A DNA stretch of 64,000 bases from Acinetobacter puyangensis (GTDB lineage Bacteria > Pseudomonadota > Gammaproteobacteria > Pseudomonadales > Moraxellaceae): contig NZ_OANT01000002.1 in the NCBI RefSeq assembly GCF_900096995.1, forward strand, positions 362,340 to 426,339, written 5' to 3'. Positions 54,225 to 61,862 of the stretch are shown here, one piece after another. Position numbers and translations under genes: made by a program. The notes under the pieces were generated by a model. It did not search any database. It saw only the letters and a program-made list of their open reading frames with translations, and was not told the DNA's origin. Every line of letters starts with the position of its first letter. Within the stretch, counting starts at the first letter, position 1.

Positions 54225-54314
54225 TGGAACATGCGATAAACCCCTTTATTTCATCAACTCATAATTATGTCTATCGAAGAACGACTTAATTTATGAGATG
54301 AAAGGGGATAAAGC
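54225..54314 (+). promoter_or_regulatory. TGGAAC-type leader of the lysis unit
   Basis: TGGAAC at 54225-54230, ATAAAC after five bases. Stem CCCCTTT (54241-54247) with AAAGGGG (54301-54307) plus CTCATAA (54258-54264) with TTATGAG (54291-54297). ATG 54315. Confidence 0.6.
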
Positions 54315-54596
54315 ATGTCAGCAGATCATGCCCAAACCGCAATAGAGGCAAGTGCAGCTGTAACAAGCGCCTCTTCAAAAACAGCAGTAGTGGGTGGTTC
54401 AGTTACTTTTCTTGGGTGGGTTACCAGTTTAGATCCGATCACCATTATTGGTGTGTCTGTGGGTATTGGTGGTTTGCTTGTCAGTGTTTTGAGTTTCTTA
54501 ATCAATTGGCATTACAAAAAACTCGAGAACAAACGTGCGGATGAAATTCATCAATTAAAAGTAAAAGAATTAAAGGGGGAGTGTGATGCAAAATAA
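54315..54596 (+). CDS. Holin
   Basis: 93 aa, starting with a soluble helix and then two membrane helices: ~27-50 (GGSVTFLGWVTSLDPITII) and ~52-70 (VGIGGLLVSVLSFLINWHY), and a charged C-terminal tail (KLENKRADEIHQLKVKELK). Size and layout fit class II phage holins of HP1-like type. It ends where the endolysin begins. Confidence 0.75.
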   Translation: MSADHAQTAIEASAAVTSASSKTAVVGGSVTFLGWVTSLDPITIIGVSVGIGGLLVSVLSFLINWHYKKLENKRADEIHQLKVKELKGECDAK

Positions 54597-55098
54597 AACT
54601 AAATATATTGTAACCTTGGTGTCGGCTGTAAGTTTAGGTGGAGTAGCTTTTACTGCTGGATACGAAGGATTCACCTCTAAGCCGGTGATTCCAACCAAAG
54701 GCGATGTGCCAACAATTGGTCATGGTACTACTGTTTATCCCAATGGCCAAAAAGTCAAAATGACCGATAAAGCCATTACTAAGCAAGAAGCTGCATATTT
54801 CTTGAAAGATCATATGAATAAAAATCAGAAAGGTTTTAACCAAAGTTTATCTGGTGTGAAATTATCTGAGCAGGAATATGACTTGTATAACGACTTTGTT
54901 TACCAATTTGGTCTAGCGAGTTGGAAAAATTCTTCAATGCTTAAAAATTTAAAAGCAGGGCAATACGTCGCAGCATGTAAGTCGTTATTGAAATGGAAAT
55001 ATGTTGCAAAGCGTGATTGCTCTGTGCGATCAAATAATTGCTATGGTGTGTGGACCAGGCAACTAGATCGATATAACAAGTGTATTGGGGTAAATTGA
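54586..55098 (+). CDS. Endolysin, GH24-like with SAR/signal-anchor start
   Basis: About 170 aa from ATG 54586 (GTG at 54583 also possible), with GGGGGAG upstream. N-terminal hydrophobic helix (YIVTLVSAVSLGGVAFTAG) is weakly hydrophobic and rich in G/A/S, as in SAR endolysins. Then YEGFTSKP with the catalytic Glu (E27) and PTIGHGTT, the GH24 glycine-histidine motif. Cuts peptidoglycan after membrane depolarisation. Two disulphide-capable cysteines near CSVRSNNC. Confidence 0.85.
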   Translation: MQNKTKYIVTLVSAVSLGGVAFTAGYEGFTSKPVIPTKGDVPTIGHGTTVYPNGQKVKMTDKAITKQEAAYFLKDHMNKNQKGFNQSLSGVKLSEQEYDLYNDFVYQFGLASWKNSSMLKNLKAGQYVAACKSLLKWKYVAKRDCSVRSNNCYGVWTRQLDRYNKCIGVN

Positions 55099-55099
55099 A

Positions 55100-55462
55100 A
55101 TGACTTGGATTCTACTGAATAAACGCTGGGTTGTGATCCTTATTTTATCGGTATTGTACGTAATCCAGATTGCGTACACTAATCATCTATCAAAAAAACT
55201 GAATGAAGCTGCCGCAGAATGCACTACAAAAATTCAGAAAATTGAACAGGCACAGCAAGAGGCTTTATTAAAAGCACAAAATCAGGCAAATCAAGTGAGC
55301 GCAGACTATGAAGCAGCAAAAGCAGAACAACAAATCAAAGTTGAAACAGTTACACGTGAAGTTCAAAAAATCGTTGAACGTCCTGTGTACCTTAACAATT
55401 GTTTTGATGATGGCGGCTTGCAGCAACTCAACAGTCTTATCAAAGCCGACAATCCCGAGTAA
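55100..55462 (+). CDS. Inner-membrane spanin (Rz)
   Basis: 120 aa. N-terminal transmembrane helix (WVVILILSVLYVIQIAY), then a long coiled coil (IEQAQQEALLKAQNQANQV, ...VTREVQKIVERP). Classic i-spanin architecture, starting 1 bp after the endolysin stop. Works with Rz1 to fuse inner and outer membranes at lysis. Confidence 0.85.
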   Translation: MTWILLNKRWVVILILSVLYVIQIAYTNHLSKKLNEAAAECTTKIQKIEQAQQEALLKAQNQANQVSADYEAAKAEQQIKVETVTREVQKIVERPVYLNNCFDDGGLQQLNSLIKADNPE

Positions 55463-55601
55463 TTTAACTCAACCTTGTGCATATCTACAAACCATAAACG
55501 GTACCGATGGTAAGTCTGTAATGCTATGGGCTGTAGATACGGTAGCAAAGTATAATGATTGTAAAATCAGGCATGGTGCGCTTGTTAAGGCGGTTCAATA
55601 G
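55308..55601 (+). CDS. Outer-membrane spanin (Rz1), overlapping Rz
   Basis: Out-of-frame gene embedded in Rz and extending past it. A lipobox is visible at MMAACS (from VLCTLTIVLMMAACS) with cysteine as the lipidated residue. A start inside the overlap is not fixed: ATG 55308 gives a long n-region, TTG 55374 a shorter one. Mature part is short, with PTIPSNLTQPCAYLQ, proline-rich as usual for Rz1. Confidence 0.75.
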   Translation: MKQQKQNNKSKLKQLHVKFKKSLNVLCTLTIVLMMAACSNSTVLSKPTIPSNLTQPCAYLQTINGTDGKSVMLWAVDTVAKYNDCKIRHGALVKAVQ

Positions 55602-55610
55602 TATTTAATT

Positions 55611-56273
55611 TTACCTATTCGGACCAAACATTCCTGATTTTACCAATAATTCCCATACTTTTTTAATCGCTTGTCCAGTTTCTTGGTTTACGAACAACGA
55701 TGATCTTTTGCCATGTGGCTTACCTAAAAGATAGGGAGTGATAGTTTCCCATGACTCTGAAAAATCACTATATTTTGAATATTGAATAGCTTTGTCTAAT
55801 AGTAATGGCATAACTGTAGGCAATGATATAGTCCCATCTTGATGAATATCACCATACCAATGACATGTCACTTTTATAGGGGTTGCTGAAGAATTATATA
55901 GTTTCACATTTATTCTTTCTGCTTTGATAAATGCTCCAGTACTCTTTAACTCTTCAACTGAGTCAATTACTTTTTGTCCATCATCATATGGACATGTTAT
56001 AAATCCATGTGCAAAGAAAACACTATGATCCAATCCTTCATAGCCACAATCTCTATGGGGCACAATAACTTCCCGCTTTCTTTTATTGGTGTTAATTAAA
56101 GGGTGCCATTCTGGATACCAATCAATTATAGGCCCCAACTCTTCAAATAAGTTTTCTAAAAAAACAGAACTTTTAGCCTTCTCTACATCACTTAAGTCGG
56201 TTAAGTTTGATAATAAATATCTTTTAGCCGACTCTTTACCATCATGAATTTCTTCATCTGCTCTAAAAGCCAT
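55611..56273 (-). CDS. Cargo protein of unknown function
   Basis: 220 aa. GGAG ribosome site. A D/E/W-rich N-terminal half (LEELGPIIDWYPEWHPLIN), a central CGYEGLDHSVFFAHGF, and a C-terminal helical part (SGMFGPNR end). No recognised domain. Minus strand after the lysis genes, a typical position for lysogenic cargo. Confidence 0.5.
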   Translation of the reverse strand: MAFRADEEIHDGKESAKRYLLSNLTDLSDVEKAKSSVFLENLFEELGPIIDWYPEWHPLINTNKRKREVIVPHRDCGYEGLDHSVFFAHGFITCPYDDGQKVIDSVEELKSTGAFIKAERINVKLYNSSATPIKVTCHWYGDIHQDGTISLPTVMPLLLDKAIQYSKYSDFSESWETITPYLLGKPHGKRSSLFVNQETGQAIKKVWELLVKSGMFGPNR

Positions 56274-56376
56274 AAATAATTACTCCAATTAATAATTTAG
56301 TCATGATATTTAAATTTAATGCATAAAACAACAATATTATGCGCAATGTTTAAATTTCATGTTTTAGTTTTAAGAT

Positions 56377-56991
56377 TTAAGGCTTTAGTTCTTGTTTATA
56401 TTGTTCAATATCAAATAATTTAAAAAATTCACCGGCATTCTGCTTATTAGATGAAAGCCAGTCATCTCGTAAATCTTTTGGTACCACTACAACGGATCTC
56501 TTTTCATCTTCCGGTTTATGAAACTGCTTCATCATGTCATGATGTTCTGCATTTACAGTGAGCATAGTAAATGATCGAATTATTTCATCTTCAATTTTTG
56601 TGATTTCATATAGGCCGGCTATTGTGAAGATTTCACCATCTTTGCGTTCAATGCCATAGCTGTGTGCTTTTCCATTTATATATTTGGGTTCATAGATTTT
56701 TTGAACCGGGATTAAACAGAATTGAGATCTTGCCCAAGATTCACGAAAACTTGGTTTCGATGCTACAGTTTCGGTCCGAGCATTATATGTAAAGCGGCTA
56801 AATTTCTTATCGTCTGTCCATTTCGGTACTAATCCAAACTGCGCCTCTCGCCATTCCCAGCCAGATTCACTTTTAAAAATAATAGGTGAAGTATAGCCAG
56901 GGTAGATGTCATCTCTATAATCAAAAGTCGGCTCAAACATATCCAGCTGATATGCCTGTATTTTGGCAATAGGTTTAAAGTTTGCGCACAT
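56377..56991 (-). CDS. SRAP/HMCES-type DNA-protein crosslink protein (YedK-like)
   Basis: About 204 aa from ATG 56991, chosen because the SRAP catalytic Cys must be residue 2 after Met removal (MCANFKP). NARTET, IPVQKIYEPKY, LTVNAEHHDMMKQFHKPEDE-type features follow: the NARxE, the E near ~100 and the H/KP segment that replaces HxRMP. SRAP proteins covalently shield abasic sites in single-stranded DNA. AGGT lies upstream of the start. Confidence 0.85.
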   Translation of the reverse strand: MCANFKPIAKIQAYQLDMFEPTFDYRDDIYPGYTSPIIFKSESGWEWREAQFGLVPKWTDDKKFSRFTYNARTETVASKPSFRESWARSQFCLIPVQKIYEPKYINGKAHSYGIERKDGEIFTIAGLYEITKIEDEIIRSFTMLTVNAEHHDMMKQFHKPEDEKRSVVVVPKDLRDDWLSSNKQNAGEFFKLFDIEQYKQELKP

Positions 56992-57033
56992 CATAACACC
57001 TGCATTAATTTCAACCGGAAAGAGGACCATCAT

Positions 57034-57369
57034 TCACTATAAGTGGTGAGTTAATCATGCTTTAAACGATAAATATAGCAAAAATTATATTGCTTCTAAT
57101 GTTAGACAAGCTTTACTTTATTACAAACGTCATGATGAGCTGTACTGATTGATAGTCTATATGAACTTCATATGCGGTGTATTAACGGAATCATTAGACG
57201 AAGTTGCTAACGTTAGTATAAGACGTGTAACGTTACGCTAATTTGTGCGGTTTTTTATTAAATTGTGCGAAATAATCATTGCTCACAACAAACGTTGTAT
57301 ATACTATACTAATAACAAACCTTGACGACCAACTAGTTGCCAAGGTGTTTTTATCTTAAGGAGGACACT
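57034..57369. promoter_or_regulatory. Palindrome-rich divergent control region
   Basis: Several AACGTT-centred palindromes: CTAACGTTAG near 57207, GTAACGTTAC near 57228, and ACAAACGTTGT near 57289, with TATACTATAC at ~57299. A hairpin AACCTTG...CAAGGT with TTTTT at ~57319-57352 may terminate or attenuate. Looks like an operator cluster for the downstream Panacea operon or the SRAP gene. Confidence 0.35.
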
Positions 57370-57456
57370 ATGAACATGCATATCCGTGAGGTTAGCACTC
57401 TTCATCTAACCTCTGTATCAATTCTTTATTTTCACCTTGTAGAATACCGACAATGA
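57370..57456 (+). CDS. 28-aa leader-like ORF
   Basis: ATG 57370 with an excellent AAGGAGG site. Encodes MNMHIREVSTLHLTSVSILY followed by FHLVEYRQ. Contains the inverted repeat GGTTAG...CTAACC within its reading frame. Size and position suggest a leader peptide or small membrane peptide before the Panacea gene; also possibly a chance ORF. Confidence 0.35.
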   Translation: MNMHIREVSTLHLTSVSILYFHLVEYRQ

Positions 57457-57520
57457 TGTGCCATTAATTGTAATAAAAATTTTTAAAATAATGGTAAATA
57501 TTAAACAGGTGAGGTGTATT

Positions 57521-58045
57521 ATGAATAACGATAATGTTAGATTTTCAGCATTAGACATTGCAAATTTCATTGTTGACTATGCAAATAATGAAATGAAGTA
57601 TAAAAATTTAACGCCAATTAAGCTACAAAAAATATTGTATTATGTTTATGTAAATTGTTTAACTAAGCATAATTATAAGTTATTTGATGATTCTATTGAA
57701 AAATGGAAATTTGGACCTGTTGTGAATCGTGTTTATCATAGTTTTAAAACCTATGGTACTTCGCATATAGATGCTACAGTAGACAATTATAAGTTTACTG
57801 ATAGAGCTGATGGAGGGTTTAGTTTTGAAATTATTCCGTTTAATAAAAGAATTATAGAAAATTCTTTAGTGGCAGATGAAATTAAAGCTACAATTAATCA
57901 ATATATTGATATGGCTCCTTTCGATTTAGTAGAAAAAACTCATAAAGAAATCCCTTGGAAAAAATTTGAGTCTGATATTTTAAGTGGAATTAAGGGCTTA
58001 GTTTATTCTGATGAAGAGCTAATTAATTACTTTGGTAATAAATGA
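57521..58045 (+). CDS. Panacea (SocA-like/DUF4065) antitoxin-type protein
   Basis: About 174 aa from ATG 57521, with GAGGTG upstream. The domain signature is visible: FSALDIANFIVDYANNE, LTPIKLQKILYYVYV, LFDDSIEKWKFGPVVNRVY. Panacea proteins act as promiscuous antitoxins in bipartite toxin-antitoxin loci found in prophages. The next gene, 22 bp downstream, is a membrane protein and is the candidate toxin. Confidence 0.7.
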   Translation: MNNDNVRFSALDIANFIVDYANNEMKYKNLTPIKLQKILYYVYVNCLTKHNYKLFDDSIEKWKFGPVVNRVYHSFKTYGTSHIDATVDNYKFTDRADGGFSFEIIPFNKRIIENSLVADEIKATINQYIDMAPFDLVEKTHKEIPWKKFESDILSGIKGLVYSDEELINYFGNK

Positions 58046-58067
58046 TTTAAAATATAGGGGCTGGTAG

Positions 58068-59012
58068 GTGGAAATACAAGGAAATATTTTAGATGAATTT
58101 CTTAAGCGCCTAATTACCAGCCCAGCCAGTAAAGAAGCTATTCAAAGTTTATTGGAGGCATTTGAGGAAGTAGTTAAAATTAGAAAATGCTTGCCAAACT
58201 TTGATATTCCATATGATGATATTACTGAGTTTATTTACCAATACAATGGTGATATAAATATTGATGATCTTGAATCTTTAATGGGACAAGTTGAAAAATT
58301 ATGCATAAAAAAGTTTCCTAATGATTCGAGTAACAAACATCCAACACATAAATGTTTTTATAAATTCAAACAGCATATATATTTGGCAACAACTCAAAAA
58401 AATTATATTCAAAAAATATCGGAAGATGCTTCTAAAATTGCGAAACAGGCTGAGAAAGATGCTACATATGCAAAAAAACAAGCTGGTAAAGCTAAAAAAC
58501 TTACTCAAGGCATGGTCGCAAATTACGTTTCAATTTTAGGTATTTTTGCGACAATTATTATCACGGTATTTGGTGGGATTAATTTAATAAGTTCTACAGT
58601 GAAATTGCTTGAAGATAATTCAAGGTTATCCTTTTTAGTATTTGTAGTATCTTTCCTTATGGCATGTTTATTAACACTTGTACGGATGCTTACAACTTGG
58701 ATAAGTTCAATAAATAGATTTGAAGAAAAAGATGAAACTACTTTAAATGAAAAAGAAATATCCATAAAAGCTGTATGGACATGGTTTACTAACACGCTAG
58801 GTAATATTGTTAATTGGTCACTGTATACAAAAGCAATGCTATTTCTCGGTATTTTAATAATTGGTAGTTTAATTTGTATCATATGTAATTCCAATGCAGT
58901 TTTCCATAAAAATGGATTTACTGAATTTGATGATATGAAAAAAGTTCACAATCAAAGTACAACTGGTATTAATATCAATATAAACCCTGAAGAAAAGAAA
59001 AATGCTCCTTAA
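58068..59012 (+). CDS. Panacea-linked membrane protein, toxin candidate
   Basis: 314 aa, GTG start with TAGGGGCTGG upstream. A K/A-rich coiled coil at ~115-145 (EDASKIAKQAEKDATYAKKQ) precedes three membrane helices, ~150-170 (YVSILGIFATIIITVFGGI), ~187-205 and ~258-278. Position directly after a Panacea gene and a membrane architecture fit the membrane-targeting toxins known from PanA-type systems, but this protein is not a recognised family. Confidence 0.45.
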   Translation: MEIQGNILDEFLKRLITSPASKEAIQSLLEAFEEVVKIRKCLPNFDIPYDDITEFIYQYNGDINIDDLESLMGQVEKLCIKKFPNDSSNKHPTHKCFYKFKQHIYLATTQKNYIQKISEDASKIAKQAEKDATYAKKQAGKAKKLTQGMVANYVSILGIFATIIITVFGGINLISSTVKLLEDNSRLSFLVFVVSFLMACLLTLVRMLTTWISSINRFEEKDETTLNEKEISIKAVWTWFTNTLGNIVNWSLYTKAMLFLGILIIGSLICIICNSNAVFHKNGFTEFDDMKKVHNQSTTGINININPEEKKNAP

Positions 59013-59034
59013 AACAATAAGGTAAAGTTACTTT

Positions 59035-59253
59035 TTATTCTCTCACCACGTCCACATATCTCAACCGATTCTTGCAAATATAATATTGTGCATCACTCTG
59101 AGTCCCAAATTGTTTTGCTATATCTTTATTGCTATCAAATCGTCGTATTGTTAGGTGCATTTCAGAAATATCAGAATAATCCTGATATTCTTCAATAACT
59201 TCAATTGACGTTGTTAAATATTTGCCATCTTTTTTTATATACCAAGGTCTCAT
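59035..59253 (-). CDS. Small cargo protein
   Basis: 72 aa, hydrophilic (WYIKKDGKYLTTSIEVIEE, FGTQSDAQYYICKNRLRYVD). No motif or membrane span. Convergent with the Panacea operon. Confidence 0.4.
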   Translation of the reverse strand: MRPWYIKKDGKYLTTSIEVIEEYQDYSDISEMHLTIRRFDSNKDIAKQFGTQSDAQYYICKNRLRYVDVVRE

Positions 59254-59462
59254 AATTTGATTTCGTTACAAATTCAAGGCAAATATTAAACAATGAGGAA
59301 TAAAAATTCAAATTAAAAAAAGAGGTTGATAATCAGTAATGCGACTATCTGTGACGTTCAAAATTGTATCTGATGCTTCATTAAACCACTACATAAATAT
59401 AATGGATTGCTAACGCTAGATATCATATTTATTAGTTAATCATATACCCGAGGAAAATAAAC

Positions 59463-59603
59463 ATGACTAACAAATCAGATCAAGAGTTAAATGAGCAAAA
59501 AGAATCCAATGATGACAAAGGAAATCAGGACTCTTATCAGAATTCAAAACCTGAGAAAAAACCGAACAAGGAACCTGAGAATCCGCTTAGAGAGCAGAAA
59601 TAA
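59463..59603 (+). CDS. 46-aa hydrophilic small protein
   Basis: MTNKSDQELNEQKESNDDKG... ends PLREQK. CCCGAGGAAAATAAAC gives a good ribosome site at ATG 59463. Almost entirely charged/polar residues, as in small phage or stress proteins. Last gene before the attachment site. Confidence 0.5.
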   Translation: MTNKSDQELNEQKESNDDKGNQDSYQNSKPEKKPNKEPENPLREQK

Positions 59604-59753
59604 GTGAAAACTGATATTTATACTCTATAGATTTGACAGGATTTTTGACAGACTTCTATCAAATACAATGATACACTATTTGAGATAGCTATTGTAATGC
59701 ATTGATTTATAAGGCATGTAATATGATAGAGTATAATTAAATAGTATTAAAAT

Positions 59754-59779
59754 AGGTTCGAGTCCTTGATCCTCTGCCA
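59754..59779 (+). other. Probable attachment site (tRNA 3' end-like)
   Basis: AGGTTCGAGTCCTTGATCCT continuing CTGCCA has the last T-arm and acceptor strand of a tRNA including CCA: T-loop TTCGAGT, T-stem 3' side CCTTG, acceptor 3' strand ATCCTCT, discriminator G, CCA. The 5' side of the T-stem is only partly matched (ATAGG instead of CAAGG), so the rest of the tRNA is absent, as expected at the far end of an element that integrated into a tRNA gene. A terminator follows directly. Confidence 0.6.
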
Positions 59780-59785
59780 ATATTC

Positions 59786-59818
59786 AAAAAAACCTGTTGA
59801 AATATAACAGGTTTTTTT
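59786..59818 (+). terminator. Rho-independent terminator
   Basis: AACCTGTT (59791-59798) with AACAGGTT (59806-59813), flanked by A- and T-runs. Likely the original terminator of the tRNA gene. Confidence 0.8.
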
Positions 59819-60261
59819 ATGTCTAAAATTTTAACCCACATAATAGCCCACATAAAATTTTTGATTAGTTTGGTTTCTGTTGGAAGAAGTTAGAAGCTTT
59901 TGGACAGTTGTTTAGATTTGTAGGTTATTCATCACTTTTGAAAAATAAAAATAACTTTTAACTTTTGATAGGATTTTAGTGGTCTCAAAAGTTTTAAGCT
60001 AGCTAACTGTTTTGTTCAAGATATGTAATCAAATATTTTAACCACTGAATCTATGTTAATCCCTACCATTTGTATCTCGTATAAGATTTTGGCCTATATT
60101 CATCTAATACTTAGTCTTAATTTTCCTGATAAATAAGAAATAAGAACTTGGAATTAATGTAAAAATATCTGAGAATTGTATAGAAAATTAATGGGAATTA
60201 ATGGTTTACTGGCTTTGAATTCTTATTGTAGTTTTGTTTATTACCCTTAAGAGCATAATAT
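59819..60261. other. Non-coding AT-rich stretch
   Basis: No gene of credible length or clear RNA is visible between the terminator and the next chromosomal gene; AT-rich with scattered A/T runs. Confidence 0.5.
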
Positions 60262-61767
60262 ATGGATCAGGAAAAAATAATGCAGAATGATGCACTAGAT
60301 GTGGCAGAAGATAGTGCAAGTAGTGGTTTAAATAATATCTTAACTGAGCAAGTTAGCCAATCTATCGATGATCTTGCAGGGGCAATCATTGAACAGTTAG
60401 TAGCGGATGAGCGGTTTAAAAAGTTATTCAATCAGCCTCAGCGTAGTGACCAACCAAGAAAACAACGGTTGTTGGCTAGGCAAAAAAATAAGGAACAGCA
60501 CTATCTATTACTAGAGGATTTAGTTGCCCAAGATAATAATGGTCTAGCATTGAGCATTAAGGCTGACCAATTTGCGAAAGAATATTTACAGGTTGTAGAT
60601 ATTTTATATCGGGAACTTGAAGCTGAGTATAATGATTTTCCAGTTAAACATCATAAAACAAATTCGTATCTACAACGGCTTCTTGTGGGGGATAGCCGGA
60701 ACTTACAGACTTTAATGCGGATAGAAGTTTTTATGCTGACTTTATTACAGCAAAGTACGCCTGCATTTTTATATTCTAAAGAGCAAATGCCACAGATAAA
60801 GCTTGAAAGTTCCAAACAGTTAGAACAAAGAGTGACTCGTTTAGGTCGAGAGTTTTTATTTCTTTGGAGCGAAATGGACTTTATAAAACAATTGAACGGA
60901 GGTTACTTCACCCGCAATGTGCAACTTCTTGCAGATTTCTTTTGGCACCAAGATCCTTCAATCAAAAAATTTAGTGGATTTAAAATCATAAAAAGGGACG
61001 CAAATCCTGAGTCATTAAAAGAGTTAAGTGATCTGTTTATTGAACTGGTAGGTTTTGCTCGGAGAGGTAAGTTTCAACCTAATACAAGGGATCATCGTCC
61101 AAGAGCTGGATTTGTTGAACCTGATACTGAAATCGTCAAACCAAGCTCTATTGCGATGACTAAAGACTGGATTAAACGGTCGCAACAACTGCAGGAGGCT
61201 ATTGACTATTTCAGAAGGTATAAACAAAAAAATATTGTTCTATATCGTTTTCAAATACAATTAAAACTTAAAAATAGTAAAGTGCCTTATGAGCAATTCC
61301 AGAAGTTTTTTGGCATAGTAAATAAAAAAGCAGTTAGACCACAGGGCTTCAAGGGGTATTTGGATTTCTTGTACTTTTGGAAAGAAAATTTTATTACCCA
61401 AAACCTTATACAGGATATGATTATTATTCTGGATGCTAGCTCTCTCATAGATATACCTGAACAAGATGATCAAAAAGCAAAGCTTCGGGACATTCCTGCT
61501 GAATTCCTTGAATACATGCGAATGATACTAAATGAGAATTCCGAAATTTTTGGGGATCGGAAACCTATTCTAAAGCTTTATCCTATTCCTGTTATGCAAA
61601 GTAAGGCGTGGGACATACCAGCAGAATTGATTATTGAAACAGATGATAAGGTAAAAAGAGCGTTTTTTGAAGATCGTATTTTGCCTTACTTTGTGTATAT
61701 GGAAACATTTGATGTGAATTACTCTGACGACATTAAAAACCGTTTTAAGCGAGGACAAAAAAGTTAA
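60262..61767 (+). CDS. Conserved-looking protein of unknown function
   Basis: 501 aa. Acidic first ~40 residues, then a mostly helical body with many hydrophobic-charged heptads (FAKEYLQVVDILYRELEAEY) and a K/D-rich end. No signal peptide, no membrane segment, no motif I know. Outside the prophage; low GC. Position next to an integration site suggests a genomic-island neighbourhood. Confidence 0.55.
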   Translation: MDQEKIMQNDALDVAEDSASSGLNNILTEQVSQSIDDLAGAIIEQLVADERFKKLFNQPQRSDQPRKQRLLARQKNKEQHYLLLEDLVAQDNNGLALSIKADQFAKEYLQVVDILYRELEAEYNDFPVKHHKTNSYLQRLLVGDSRNLQTLMRIEVFMLTLLQQSTPAFLYSKEQMPQIKLESSKQLEQRVTRLGREFLFLWSEMDFIKQLNGGYFTRNVQLLADFFWHQDPSIKKFSGFKIIKRDANPESLKELSDLFIELVGFARRGKFQPNTRDHRPRAGFVEPDTEIVKPSSIAMTKDWIKRSQQLQEAIDYFRRYKQKNIVLYRFQIQLKLKNSKVPYEQFQKFFGIVNKKAVRPQGFKGYLDFLYFWKENFITQNLIQDMIIILDASSLIDIPEQDDQKAKLRDIPAEFLEYMRMILNENSEIFGDRKPILKLYPIPVMQSKAWDIPAELIIETDDKVKRAFFEDRILPYFVYMETFDVNYSDDIKNRFKRGQKS

Positions 61768-61862
61768 GTTGTTTATAATGAATGGGAGGATTGGAAGAGT
61801 TAAGCAAAGTTAGTGTTGTGCCTACATAGAACAGATATACTGGTATAAATTGGAATAGTCTC

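Larger units (their letters stand above)
1..59779. mobile_element. Large contractile-tailed prophage (left end outside window)
   Basis: The segment carries terminase, portal, capsid, sheath-like, baseplate, spike, fibre and lysis genes, interspersed with cargo, and stops at a tRNA-3'-end-like site followed by a terminator. A contractile tail is inferred from the spike (HxH motif), baseplate-like and sheath-like proteins. No integrase, replication or repressor-integration block is visible, so these must lie left of base 1 or be absent. Many genes are intact, but an antirepressor, an rha gene and one small ORF are broken, so inducibility is uncertain. Confidence 0.85.

Noticed and set aside
4091..54230. 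TGGAAC as a sigma54 -24/-12 promoter
   Set aside because: The GG is followed by neither the expected GC at ten bases nor a TTGC box; copies such as TGGAACCTTGC have the wrong spacing.
1..59779. CRISPR array, rRNA or integrase gene
   Set aside because: No regularly spaced direct repeats, no rRNA-like sequence and no tyrosine or serine recombinase motif were seen.
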